Shown one piece after another: positions 36,529-45,519 of a stretch of DNA of 64,000 nucleotides. This DNA comes from Sphingobacterium sp. CZ-UAM (GTDB lineage Bacteria; Bacteroidota; Bacteroidia; Sphingobacteriales; Sphingobacteriaceae). The notes below the pieces were generated by a model. The model searched no databases, was not told the DNA's origin, and worked only from the letters and a program-made list of their open reading frames with translations. The DNA lies in assembly GCF_002000245.1 (NCBI RefSeq), contig NZ_MTCM01000001.1, forward strand, positions 1,488,001 through 1,552,000, given 5' to 3'. Position numbers and translations under genes: made by a program. Each line of letters opens with the position of its first letter. The stretch's first letter is position 1.

Positions 36529-38614
36529 GATCAGTTACATCAATTGGGTTGTCTATTTTAGATTGTTCCTCCGGCACGATACCATCGAGCAATTGGTTGA
36601 TCACAAACTGTAAGCCGCTGTTTGCATTTGCAGGTAACTCAAGTTGCAGATCAGTTTCCAGTCTATCGCCAACAATTCCTTTCGAACTCAAACTAAAATT
36701 ACCATAATTATTCAATTCTGCCAGTGTAGTACGCCAGCTATTGTCCAATACAAGATTCAGATCTTTTGTCAGCGCGGGTATTTTCTTTGTCTGGAACGCC
36801 GCAGAAAATTTACTTCCTTTCATTAGCTTAGCAAAAGACTTGTTGGGCCTGACCGTGTATTTATCCATGTATAAAATTTTATTTAACTCCAGGCTATCGT
36901 TGCTGATCATCACCAGATCTTCCCTGAACATCAGATATAAAGGAAAATCTTTTCCATTGCCTTGTTTGATTTTATAGATCCCCCCCGCAAAGCTTGCGTC
37001 GGATTTTGATACTGCAACATCCAGTGCCTTTTTGATCATCCTTTGATCTTCGGATGTAAACATCCAGATAAAAGACACGACCTTCTCTTCCTTGGTTTTA
37101 TTGACTTCCTTTACGTCATAATTATCGTCATAGTCGTAATCAACATAGTCGATCTTCAGATTAGTGATTCCATTGATAACAACCAAGTTATCGCCAGGCA
37201 TAATTTTGGCAACAGCTTTTTCATCCAGCGCAATTTCAAGACCGAGCGCCATAAGTTCAAGCACCTCATTCTCTTTTCCAAAATATTTTTTCAGGTTTTT
37301 AGAAACAAATGCGGGCATTTCTTTTAGGTAGGCTTCAGTATTTATATTTACATTAAAATAGCCCAGTGTTTCCTCCGTTAGATACTTTGCAAACTTTGGG
37401 TTTGGCTTCCTTGCATATAATTGCTTGGTCAGTTTCACCAGGTCTTTGCCTAGGGTTACACTCGTTTTAAGCGTAATCTTATTTCTCTGTTGTGTCAGGT
37501 CGAAGAACATGTCCTTATAATCATTTTCCAACGAGAAACTACTTGTATGATAATACGCATCTGCCATGGAACGTAGGGAACGAAGTCCGTCATAAAGGCC
37601 TTCGACTTTGGGTAGCCATACGCGCGCAATATCTACATTCTTTAGAAAACGGGCTTGCTCGCCCACAGGTATATTTGGATAGTTACCGCTCAATAGCTGT
37701 TCCTGCTCGTGCAGCAACCATTTTTCCAATAACATATTCTTAATGGAATCGTTACGTCGATTCACTTTCTCAAAAGCAACATCAAGAGAATCGTAGTTAA
37801 TATGATCCTTATAAACACTAGTATCGGTTGCTGTCGCACTTGCATAGACGTCCAAAGGCTCCTGCTCCTCCTGCTGCACTTCAGTTTTTAATGAGTCAAA
37901 GTCAAACGCCTCCCACTCCATCGTTGTGGAATCCATTAGCACAGAATCCGTACAATTAGCAACGGCCTCTGCCTCATCTGCAGCCTCAGTTGCAGCCCCG
38001 CTCGCGGCAGCTACAGCTTCCGCAGCATAGTCTATATTTTCGATTCCATATAATGCGGCAATGGAATCTTTCTCAAAATAGGCTGTGCCAACTTCACCTT
38101 TTAATAATCTGAATTCCTTTGTATTCCAGGCAAGCAATTGTCCATCTGCTGTTTTGAACCGCTTATAACCATTTATGGCAGGAAGTGGAGTACCCTGCAT
38201 ATGCAGCAATTTTTCAAAGCGACTGACAGTGTTGATCGGAACAATCATCTCTCCATATAGCAAGCTGTCCCGATCATTTCTGTAGTATATCGCCATTCCC
38301 TTCGAATCCACTCCCATCTGCTGGAAATCCATTTGCAGGTCGCTACTTTTCCTTTCGAAATATTTAAAAAAACCGAGCCGATCCAACATCTTATTCAATG
38401 TAGAAGCTTCTGCGTACTCAACAACCTTCGCCAGATTGATAGCCGCTATCGTATTTGATCCTTCGGGGATTTTAGTATCGAAAACCTGTGCGTGCACCGA
38501 ACCACCACCCAAGGACAGCATAACACCAAAACAAAGGGGTAGCATTTTTTTTCCGGTACAGCGAAAAAAATTAGCTGACATAGCCATATACATTTGATTC
38601 TTTCTCTTATTCAT
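36521..38614 (-). CDS. DUF4836 family protein
   Basis: A 697-residue precursor; the hydrophobic signal runs over about residues 24-43 (LPLCFGVMLSLGGGSVHAQ). Several Met residues (8, 10, 12, 24) could be the start. The mature start KIPEGSNTIAAINLAKVVEY and DSLLYGEMIVPI match the DUF4836 pattern seen in Bacteroidetes. An acidic low-complexity insert around residues 193-255 is rich in Ala, Glu and Asp. The family has no known function and is predicted to be extracytoplasmic. It lies 71 nt after the response-regulator gene on the same strand. Confidence 0.78.
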   Translation of the reverse strand: MNKRKNQMYMAMSANFFRCTGKKMLPLCFGVMLSLGGGSVHAQVFDTKIPEGSNTIAAINLAKVVEYAEASTLNKMLDRLGFFKYFERKSSDLQMDFQQMGVDSKGMAIYYRNDRDSLLYGEMIVPINTVSRFEKLLHMQGTPLPAINGYKRFKTADGQLLAWNTKEFRLLKGEVGTAYFEKDSIAALYGIENIDYAAEAVAAASGAATEAADEAEAVANCTDSVLMDSTTMEWEAFDFDSLKTEVQQEEQEPLDVYASATATDTSVYKDHINYDSLDVAFEKVNRRNDSIKNMLLEKWLLHEQEQLLSGNYPNIPVGEQARFLKNVDIARVWLPKVEGLYDGLRSLRSMADAYYHTSSFSLENDYKDMFFDLTQQRNKITLKTSVTLGKDLVKLTKQLYARKPNPKFAKYLTEETLGYFNVNINTEAYLKEMPAFVSKNLKKYFGKENEVLELMALGLEIALDEKAVAKIMPGDNLVVINGITNLKIDYVDYDYDDNYDVKEVNKTKEEKVVSFIWMFTSEDQRMIKKALDVAVSKSDASFAGGIYKIKQGNGKDFPLYLMFREDLVMISNDSLELNKILYMDKYTVRPNKSFAKLMKGSKFSAAFQTKKIPALTKDLNLVLDNSWRTTLAELNNYGNFSLSSKGIVGDRLETDLQLELPANANSGLQFVINQLLDGIVPEEQSKIDNPIDVTDHD

Positions 38615-38685
38615 CTATAGCATCAAAAGTATCAAATACAATAGGGTATTCTCATCCCTGAATTCAGGTAATTCGTGGATTTCAT

Positions 38686-39318
38686 CTATAACTCGCGTAT
38701 CAGACCATATTCTATGGCAGATTTGACAGCCGCGGTCACACTCTTTGTCTGAAATTTTTCCATTAAATTTTTCCGATGACTCTCCACCGTATGGGAACTA
38801 ATAAACAGGCTATCAGCGATCTGATTGGTCGTCATACCTTTAGCTACAAAGGTCAGGATCTCCTTTTCACGACGTGTAAGTTTAGGAACTTGCTTAAGTC
38901 CTGCGTCTGTCTTCTTGTTGAGTATCGCCTGAGTTTTCGTACAGATATACCGTTTACCAACCAGCACATCGGCTATGGCTGCAATAATCTCAGCGCCGGT
39001 GGCATTTTTTTGAAGATAGGCATCTGCCCCTTCACTCAGAATGCTATTGATCACAGCCAGTTCGTTATGCACACTAAAAGCTACTATTCTCATTTCCGGA
39101 TATGCTTCTTTTAATCCTTTGACCAAATCTATACCATTTGCATCAGGAAGATTGATATCCAGTAACAATACATGCGGTGCATCAGCAACAATATTCTTAA
39201 ATAAGTCCTCAGCACTCGCATACATGCCCACAACCTCAAAATCCTCGTGAGCATTGATAATATTTTTTAAGCCCTCCAACAACAGAGGATGATCATCCGT
39301 AATCGCTATCTTTATCAT
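38686..39318 (-). CDS. LuxR/NarL-type response regulator
   Basis: A 210-residue regulator. The receiver domain (residues 1-120) has ITDDHP acidic residues, phosphoacceptor Asp54 in LLLDINLP, and the conserved Lys near 104 in YLQKNA. A LuxR helix-turn-helix follows with LTRREKEILTFVAKGMTTNQ and ISSHTVESHRKNLMEKF. It binds DNA when phosphorylated by its partner kinase, encoded 12 nt upstream. Target genes are unknown; the DUF4836 genes immediately downstream are candidates. Confidence 0.95.
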   Translation of the reverse strand: MIKIAITDDHPLLLEGLKNIINAHEDFEVVGMYASAEDLFKNIVADAPHVLLLDINLPDANGIDLVKGLKEAYPEMRIVAFSVHNELAVINSILSEGADAYLQKNATGAEIIAAIADVLVGKRYICTKTQAILNKKTDAGLKQVPKLTRREKEILTFVAKGMTTNQIADSLFISSHTVESHRKNLMEKFQTKSVTAAVKSAIEYGLIREL

Positions 39319-39330
39319 CTGACATTATAA

Positions 39331-41577
39331 TTAAACAACGGGCATTTCAATTTCTATGGTAGTACCTTCGCCAAGGACAGATATAACCTTCATATCACCA
39401 TGGAGAAAAGAAAGCCTCGACTGTATATTGTGCATACCCGCTGAATGTTGTAAATCTATTTTTTCGGTATCAAATCCCTTGCCATCATCTTCGATCGTGA
39501 TATGTAAACGCTCCTTATGCGCGGAAAGTTGTATAAAAATATTACTTGCGGCAGCATGCTTCAACGCATTGTTCACCAGTTCCTGAATGATCCTGTACAG
39601 GGAAATCTGATGTTCTACACTTAATTTCGCTTCAAATTGAATGAATTCACACTCTACCTGGCAATTCGATTGGCTCATCCGGGCCGCATAGTCCTTTAAC
39701 GCTACCTCTAGACCATATTTGACAATTAAATCCGGCATCAGGTTGTGTGCAAGTCGACGCAGTTCGTCTACTGCATCATCCAACAGTTCGATACTCCGTG
39801 TAATGCCATTCTTAACAGAAGACTGCTCACTACTGCCTTCCGCAATCGATGATAGACCGAGTTTTGTACTCGACAACAATCCGCCTAGCCCATCGTGTAA
39901 ATCCCTAGCCAGACGGGTCCGCTCCTTCTCTTCCCCTGCCAACATCGCCGTCAGGTTTTTAATCGCGTGTTGCTGGTTATTTTTTTCGATTTCAAGTCCA
40001 TGCAGGTGCTCCTTTTGCTTTAGTGTCTTAGAACGTTGCCAGTAGGCGTAAAACAATAAGATAACAGCTATTAAACAACTAATAAATAACCAGATATAGA
40101 TCGAATTCATACGTGATTTAAAGGCAATATCTTGCTTGGAAACATCAAGCTCCTGCAATCGTTGCTCATTCTCCAAGCGGCTTAATTGCAAGTCCTGTTC
40201 CTTTTTGTCACGCTCAAGCTGAAGCACTTTCAACTGTTGGGTACGGTTTAGTTCGTTCAATTTGAGATTTTCAACCAATTGATTCTGCCGGTCATTTAGC
40301 GCTTTCATCAATTTGATCTGCTGTTCCTTTTTCTCTCCCTCTAAACGAAGACGCATTAATTTCTGGTTTTGTAGCTCCCGTTCATATTTGATTTCAAGTT
40401 GTTTGGTTTTATCCAATTTATCCGAGTTGAATGCCTCTTCGAAAACATTGATATAGCTTTTTTGGTATTGAAATGCCTCTTCGTATTTTCCTTCTTCAAC
40501 ACTGACTTCAGCCAATCTACTATACAAACTTAGTCCCATCTGATAATCGTAATGGGGTTCACGTTGCAGGTTGTAGAGTGCTTGTTGAAGGTATTTTTTC
40601 CCCTGATCGCGATGACCACTTTTAAAAGCTTCGTCAGCCAATACACCATAGGCAGGAATAGAAATGGCATATTGTCCCGTTTCCTGTGCAATTTCTAAGG
40701 CTTGTTGGGCAAATGAAACCGCTTTTTTCGCTCCGTTTTCCGGATAAAACTCATGGTATAAGTTGGCCAGATTTACGGAAACATAGGCCATATCCGTTGG
40801 ATTAACAAGATCTTTTTTATTCGTTTGTGTTATTCGATATGCCGCAAGATAATGATCCTCGGCTTTCTTCAAAAGTAGCTGATCAGTTCGGTTCGACCGA
40901 TATTCTGCCTCAAACAGGTAGCCAGCTTGCATGTAGGCGTCAAATAAACTCGCTATGTTTCGGCCAGTTTTCGCGGTCTCCAATAACAGACTTGTATATT
41001 TCTCCTGAAATTCATAATTGCGTTGGTTGGCGTAGATAGAAGTCAATTCCTTATATATAGCCAGTTTACGGGCAATATTTGCATCCGTCTGGGGTGCCTT
41101 TTCCAAAAAAGAAATCGCCTTATGAAACTGCGCCACCGCCTGATCCTCCTTATTCTGTCTGGTCATAATCCAGCCATCACAATAATGAACATAGCCTTTG
41201 GTACCATTATCGTTGACTAAGGGCAGAACGGATTTTGCATGTTCGAGATAAAAACGTGATTTTTCGAAGAGATGATCGTTATAGCTATTCATTGCTGCGA
41301 TACAATTTAAATAGGCATAGTACTGTTTATCCGGATAACTTTTTGCCAATTGGATATTATCATTGAGCAGCTGGCTCGCCAACGCTTTCTCATTGTTGAA
41401 ATACAATGCCTGCGCATATTTTCCGGTCTGCACAAAACGCTCCTTACTTCCTAAGGGAAGATTATAGTATGATTTCTGTAGCTCCTGCAACTGTTCCTGA
41501 GCATGTAGCTGAAAACAAGAGAATAGAAAAACTAAGTATATAAAAAAGGTTTTTGAAAAAACGCGAATACACCTCAT
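39331..41577 (-). CDS. TPR sensor histidine kinase (HisKA_3 class)
   Basis: A 748-residue kinase. The signal peptide (about 1-26) is followed by TPR-type helical repeats to about residue 400 and a Gln/Leu/Glu-rich coiled coil (about 400-495). A membrane helix is IYIWLFISCLIAVILLFYAYW (about 500-520). The kinase core has ARDLHDGLGG with phosphoacceptor His561, and an ATPase domain with VNNALKHAAAS and EDDGKGFD. The signal is sensed outside the cytoplasm, probably by the TPR region. It forms a pair with the response regulator. Confidence 0.94.
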   Translation of the reverse strand: MRCIRVFSKTFFIYLVFLFSCFQLHAQEQLQELQKSYYNLPLGSKERFVQTGKYAQALYFNNEKALASQLLNDNIQLAKSYPDKQYYAYLNCIAAMNSYNDHLFEKSRFYLEHAKSVLPLVNDNGTKGYVHYCDGWIMTRQNKEDQAVAQFHKAISFLEKAPQTDANIARKLAIYKELTSIYANQRNYEFQEKYTSLLLETAKTGRNIASLFDAYMQAGYLFEAEYRSNRTDQLLLKKAEDHYLAAYRITQTNKKDLVNPTDMAYVSVNLANLYHEFYPENGAKKAVSFAQQALEIAQETGQYAISIPAYGVLADEAFKSGHRDQGKKYLQQALYNLQREPHYDYQMGLSLYSRLAEVSVEEGKYEEAFQYQKSYINVFEEAFNSDKLDKTKQLEIKYERELQNQKLMRLRLEGEKKEQQIKLMKALNDRQNQLVENLKLNELNRTQQLKVLQLERDKKEQDLQLSRLENEQRLQELDVSKQDIAFKSRMNSIYIWLFISCLIAVILLFYAYWQRSKTLKQKEHLHGLEIEKNNQQHAIKNLTAMLAGEEKERTRLARDLHDGLGGLLSSTKLGLSSIAEGSSEQSSVKNGITRSIELLDDAVDELRRLAHNLMPDLIVKYGLEVALKDYAARMSQSNCQVECEFIQFEAKLSVEHQISLYRIIQELVNNALKHAAASNIFIQLSAHKERLHITIEDDGKGFDTEKIDLQHSAGMHNIQSRLSFLHGDMKVISVLGEGTTIEIEMPVV

Positions 41578-41755
41578 AAAGTCTATTAATTCCCATTAGT
41601 GGATCAGTCAAAACTAGATAAATTTACCCTTATAAACAATTATAATTAGCGGCAAAATACCCTCGGACTCGGTTACGATGCTGAATTGGTCGCGATTCAA
41701 TACCAACAACTTTCCAAATACAATACCTTTCCGGCAAAGTAAAAGGCAAAAAGTG

Positions 41756-41763
41756 TAGCTTTG
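41756..41763 (+). promoter_or_regulatory. candidate -7 element TAGCTTTG
   Basis: It matches TAnnTTTG and lies 38 nt before the SMR gene start. No -33 TTTG is clear. Confidence 0.4.
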
Positions 41764-41801
41764 TATGAAAGCGTCATTTGATCAGCAAATAGTCTATAAA
41801 G

Positions 41802-42131
41802 ATGAAATACATATACTTGTTTCTTGCTATCGCAGCAGAAATTTTCGCCACAACTTTCCTGAAAAAATCCGAAGGTTTTACCCTATGCAAGCCTACCCTT
41901 ATCTGCATCACTGGCTACGTTATTGCGTTTTATTTCCTGAGCATAACATTGAAATATCTTCCTGTCGGAATATCCTATGCAATCTGGTCTGGAGTTGGCA
42001 TTGTTGCCATTACTTTGATAGGCATGATTTTGTTTAAACAGACTCCGGATACAGCAGCAGTGATCGGAATGATATTGATTGTCGCTGGAGTTATTATTAT
42101 CAATGTCTTTTCAAAAATGGGTGCACATTAG
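41802..42131 (+). CDS. small multidrug resistance (SMR) efflux protein
   Basis: This 109-residue, four-helix membrane protein has the typical SMR start MKYIYLFLAIAAEIFATTFL, with Glu13 equivalent to the catalytic Glu14 of EmrE. YLPVGISYAIWSGVGIVAIT is also characteristic, and the C-terminal GMILIVAGVIIINVFSK is the last helix. Homodimers export quaternary ammonium compounds, or guanidinium in one subgroup, using protons. It is a single gene with no partner SMR gene, so probably a homodimer. Confidence 0.93.
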   Translation: MKYIYLFLAIAAEIFATTFLKKSEGFTLCKPTLICITGYVIAFYFLSITLKYLPVGISYAIWSGVGIVAITLIGMILFKQTPDTAAVIGMILIVAGVIIINVFSKMGAH

Positions 42132-42152
42132 CTGATCTAAAAACTAAATGTG

Positions 42153-42160
42153 TATTTTTG
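42153..42160 (+). promoter_or_regulatory. candidate -7 element TATTTTTG
   Basis: It fits TAnnTTTG and lies 24 nt before the GTG start at 42185. Confidence 0.45.
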
Positions 42161-42184
42161 CATCTTACATAAACAAAAGGATAC

Positions 42185-43483
42185 GTGTCGTTAGAGAAAC
42201 TAAAACTAAGCAAAAGATTGACTGCTACAATGACCGAGCTCGGTTATTTGGCTCCAAAAGAGATTCAGAGTAGATGTATTTCCAGAATTCTTGGTGGACA
42301 GGATGTGATTGCGATCGCTCCTGAAGGGGCTGGCAAAACCACAACTTATGTGTTATCGACCTTGATGAAATTGAAATTTACGGACGATGAAGCACCTAAG
42401 TTTTTAATATTGGCTCCGAATGAAGAACGCATCGATGAGATTGTTGAAAAATTTCACCAACTAAGCAAAAATAGAGACCTTCGTATCATCGGATTACGTG
42501 CCGGAGGTAGCATGGAAGAAGAAATAGAAGAATTAGTTGCAGGAAAGGACATTGTCGTTGCAACGCCAAACCGTGCACGTGCCATCTATCTCAAATTAGC
42601 ACTCAATCTAAACCGTATCCAAACCTTGATTATTGATGATGCCGAAGAGATCATCAAACAGGGAATGCAAACCCCTGTACGAGAACTAGCTGAAAGTTGT
42701 GGCAAGGTCCAACACCTTGTCTTCAGCACCGTTGAGCATCAGAAACTGTATGACATGATTGATACCCATCTCAATGAAGATTATGCATTGGTGGAGGTCG
42801 ACGAACTGGAAAACGAAGCTATTGATACATTGGATCTTTTGCGCTATCAGCTTCCCAATTTTACCACAAAAATCAATCTGCTAAATTACCTGCTACAGGA
42901 TAAAGAGGTTTTCCAAAAAGTGATTGTTTTTGTAAATTCAAAACTTACCGCACAAAAGCTGGCTACGAGTTTATTTAAACAGACCAAAGAAGAAATCGCC
43001 ATTCTAAATCCGCTGTTTTACGATGATTTTGGCTACGAAACGACAGCAGATTTTATCGAAAATGAGCAAACCCGCGTACTAATCATTGCCCGAGAAAACT
43101 CCGATGCTGTTGATATCGTAAATATTCCCTTTATTTTCCAATTTGAACTGCCGAATGAGAAAGAAGAGTTTTTGAGCTATATCATCAAAAATGACGATAA
43201 TGAGGAAACAATCGTCTTAACATTTTCCACCGACCTGGAACTCCCAATGGTCAGAAAAATAGAACAGGCTGTGGGTAAAAGAATGGATCTATTGGACTTA
43301 CCTGAAGGTCTTCAGATCTACAACCCTATAAATGATAAAAAGAAAAAGTCTATCAAGGAAGAACAGCAGGAAGATGGTTCCCGTGGTGGAGCATTTCATC
43401 AAAAAAAGGAAAGTAATGCCAAAACTTTCAATTATGGTGGTGGCGAAAAAGCAAAAATGAAGATGAAATTGAAAAAGAAATAA
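42185..43483 (+). CDS. divergent DEAD-box-like helicase
   Basis: A 432-residue protein beginning at GTG (MSLEKLKLSKRL). The RecA-like layout is clear: a GYLAPKEIQSRCISRILGGQ Q-motif region, Walker A APEGAGKTT, and a motif Ia-like LAPNEERIDEIVEKF. Motif II is DDAEE instead of DEAD, motif III reads STVEH instead of SAT, and the HRxGRxxR motif VI is not found (QFELPNEKEEFLSYI in its place). Unwinding activity is therefore doubtful. The C-terminal tail is Lys- and Gly-rich and probably binds RNA. A bidirectional terminator follows. Confidence 0.75.
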   Translation: MSLEKLKLSKRLTATMTELGYLAPKEIQSRCISRILGGQDVIAIAPEGAGKTTTYVLSTLMKLKFTDDEAPKFLILAPNEERIDEIVEKFHQLSKNRDLRIIGLRAGGSMEEEIEELVAGKDIVVATPNRARAIYLKLALNLNRIQTLIIDDAEEIIKQGMQTPVRELAESCGKVQHLVFSTVEHQKLYDMIDTHLNEDYALVEVDELENEAIDTLDLLRYQLPNFTTKINLLNYLLQDKEVFQKVIVFVNSKLTAQKLATSLFKQTKEEIAILNPLFYDDFGYETTADFIENEQTRVLIIARENSDAVDIVNIPFIFQFELPNEKEEFLSYIIKNDDNEETIVLTFSTDLELPMVRKIEQAVGKRMDLLDLPEGLQIYNPINDKKKKSIKEEQQEDGSRGGAFHQKKESNAKTFNYGGGEKAKMKMKLKKK

Positions 43484-43485
43484 AT

Positions 43486-43520
43486 AAAAAAGGGAAGCTT
43501 TGGACTTCCCTTTTTTATTT
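43486..43520. terminator. bidirectional terminator
   Basis: A 12-bp stem (43486-43497 with 43505-43516) has a 7-nt loop, A-run before and T-run after. It can serve the helicase gene and the convergent hydrolase gene, whose stop it overlaps. Confidence 0.85.
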
Positions 43521-44612
43521 CAACACCCTTTTTAACAGGTTAATATAAGCATTTGCAATATGTTCCATTCCTTGATCATTGGGATGGGCATAATCTACAG
43601 TTGAGTTGAGGTCCAGTCCTAAGTCTTCGCTAGACAGCATAAAAATCTGCTTATGGCCCTCTGACTTTAATTTCTCGTAAGTTGCCTTCAACACCCTGCT
43701 GCTTTGCAGATATTCCTTATTTTTGTCTTCGTTAAATACCGTACTGATATTCCCGGAACTATGCTGCGTTAATATAACAGGTGTTGTCGGATGTTCTTTT
43801 CTTAAAAATGTAACGGCATGAACGAGCAGGGAATCCAATTGTTTTTCATTGAGAGACTTAGTTACTGCAAGATTAGGAATACAGTCCAAAATATAACAAG
43901 CCGCGTCCACCTGATTCATCAGCGTTAAAATAGGCTGCTCGAGACGACCATTACCTGAAAAACATAAATTCATCATTTCGTTATTAACAGCCCTCCCGAC
44001 TTGGTTTGTCCAAGCAAGGCCCGGACGACTGGTACATGCCCCCTGTCCAATGGAAGTGCCATACACCACAATAGGTTTCAAAGTAGCTGTATGGGTATAG
44101 GTTAACTTTGCATCCTTCGGAAGGCCAATCTTCAACCATTTAACCGTATTATACAGAGGTAGATATAAACGATATTTGAAGTTATTATTCTCCCCTATAT
44201 TCCTCCACGTATAAGAAATCGTGTCTGAAAAATCATAATTACCATAAGCCCATTTCCAGACTTTATCCATTGGGTCATAAGCATAAAGATCAAGACCACT
44301 CACACCTGTAGTGGGCATATGGGGCATATTTAATCCACCGGCCACCTGATATTGAACTGTGATTTCTGGGGCTGATGTTTGAAAATCAACGTAAAGTCCA
44401 GCTGAATTTTTACCGAGCTCCCAGACCGGTTTACGTACCTGCTTTTCGAGCTCATCTGGAAGTCGATTAAATCCTGTAAGCTGCTGATTATTGACACGGC
44501 CTTCGATATGCTTATCGTCAAGAGGCGAAAACCAGGTATAATTTTGCTGTGCTTTGATAATCGATGAAAATGAGAACAGCATGAGCACCAGGAAAGAAAC
44601 TTTTGAAAACAT
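43515..44612 (-). CDS. secreted SGNH hydrolase with GxDLY domain
   Basis: The 365-residue precursor has a signal peptide ending near residue 22 (SIIKAQ). The N-terminal half (WFSPLDDKHIEGRV, GVSGLDLYAYD) matches the GxDLY beta domain that precedes SGNH hydrolases in Bacteroidetes. The C-terminal half is the hydrolase: VVYGTSIGQGACTS (nucleophile Ser region), CFSGNGRLEQP (Gly/Asn) and VDYAHPNDQGM (Asp and His). It is probably an acetyl or carbohydrate esterase acting outside the cytoplasm. The substrate is unknown. Confidence 0.87.
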   Translation of the reverse strand: MFSKVSFLVLMLFSFSSIIKAQQNYTWFSPLDDKHIEGRVNNQQLTGFNRLPDELEKQVRKPVWELGKNSAGLYVDFQTSAPEITVQYQVAGGLNMPHMPTTGVSGLDLYAYDPMDKVWKWAYGNYDFSDTISYTWRNIGENNNFKYRLYLPLYNTVKWLKIGLPKDAKLTYTHTATLKPIVVYGTSIGQGACTSRPGLAWTNQVGRAVNNEMMNLCFSGNGRLEQPILTLMNQVDAACYILDCIPNLAVTKSLNEKQLDSLLVHAVTFLRKEHPTTPVILTQHSSGNISTVFNEDKNKEYLQSSRVLKATYEKLKSEGHKQIFMLSSEDLGLDLNSTVDYAHPNDQGMEHIANAYINLLKRVLK

Positions 44613-44636
44613 GGAATAATTTAGATTTTGAATTGA

Positions 44637-44668
44637 TTAAAAAAGGAGCCGATTGGCTCCTTTCTATT
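44637..44668. terminator. terminator, kdsA side
   Basis: A 9-bp stem (44642-44650 with 44655-44663) has a 4-nt loop and T-rich flank on the minus strand. It lies 20 nt past the kdsA stop. Confidence 0.8.
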
Positions 44669-44685
44669 GCGATTTATTGATTATA

Positions 44686-45501
44686 CTATAAAATAGCTTG
44701 TCTAACACGCACCAATTTTTCCATCAGCCCTTCAAGCAAATCCAGATGTAGCATATTTGCGCCATCTGATTTTGCGTTTGCCGGATCAGGATGGGTTTCG
44801 ATAAATAAACCATCAGCCCCCACAGCAATCGCAGCTTTGGCAATTGTCTCTATTAGTGCAGGTTTTCCTCCTGTTACCCCTGATGTTTGATTCGGTTGTT
44901 GAAGTGAATGTGTACAATCCATCACTGTGGGTACATTAAAAGAACGCATTTCAGGAATTCCTCTATAGTCAACGATCAGGTCCTGATAGCCGAACATATT
45001 CCCACGATCTGTTAAAAACACCTTTTCGTTACCAGACTCTACGATCTTATCAACAGCAAACTTCATGGATCCGGCACTTAAAAATTGTCCTTTTTTTACA
45101 TTGACGACCTTATTGGTTTTTGCTGCCGCGACCAATAAATCCGTTTGTCTACATAAAAATGCTGGAATCTGAAGAACATCGACATAAGCCGCAGCCATTT
45201 CCGCCTCATGACTTTCATGGATATCCGTTACCGTAGGAACACCGAAGGTCTTCCCCACTTTCTCCAAAATTTTCAATGCTTTTTCATCTCCGATGCCCAT
45301 AAAAGAATCCAAACGGGACCGATTAGCCTTACGATAGGAGCCTTTAAAAATATAAGGGATATTGAGTTTATCTGTAATAGTAACAATCTTTTCAGCAATC
45401 CGCAAAGCGATTTCTTCTCCCTCAATTGCACATGGCCCTGCCATTAAAAAGAAATTCTGCGATGTTCCATTCTTTATTTCAGGAATGTATTTATTGATCA
45501 T
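44686..45501 (-). CDS. kdsA: 3-deoxy-8-phosphooctulonate synthase
   Basis: A 271-residue enzyme condensing phosphoenolpyruvate with arabinose-5-phosphate to form Kdo-8-phosphate. Motifs are MAGPCAIEGEEIALRIAE, FKGSYRKANRSRLDSFMGIG, TDIHESHEA and LQIPAFLCRQTDL, then DRGNMFGYQDLIVD and HPDPANAKSDGANM. It starts 18 nt after recQ and may share its transcript. The kinase partner kdsD, supplying arabinose-5-phosphate, is encoded on the other side of recQ on the plus strand. Confidence 0.96.
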   Translation of the reverse strand: MINKYIPEIKNGTSQNFFLMAGPCAIEGEEIALRIAEKIVTITDKLNIPYIFKGSYRKANRSRLDSFMGIGDEKALKILEKVGKTFGVPTVTDIHESHEAEMAAAYVDVLQIPAFLCRQTDLLVAAAKTNKVVNVKKGQFLSAGSMKFAVDKIVESGNEKVFLTDRGNMFGYQDLIVDYRGIPEMRSFNVPTVMDCTHSLQQPNQTSGVTGGKPALIETIAKAAIAVGADGLFIETHPDPANAKSDGANMLHLDLLEGLMEKLVRVRQAIL

Positions 45502-45519
45502 ATGAAATATATAAAATTT

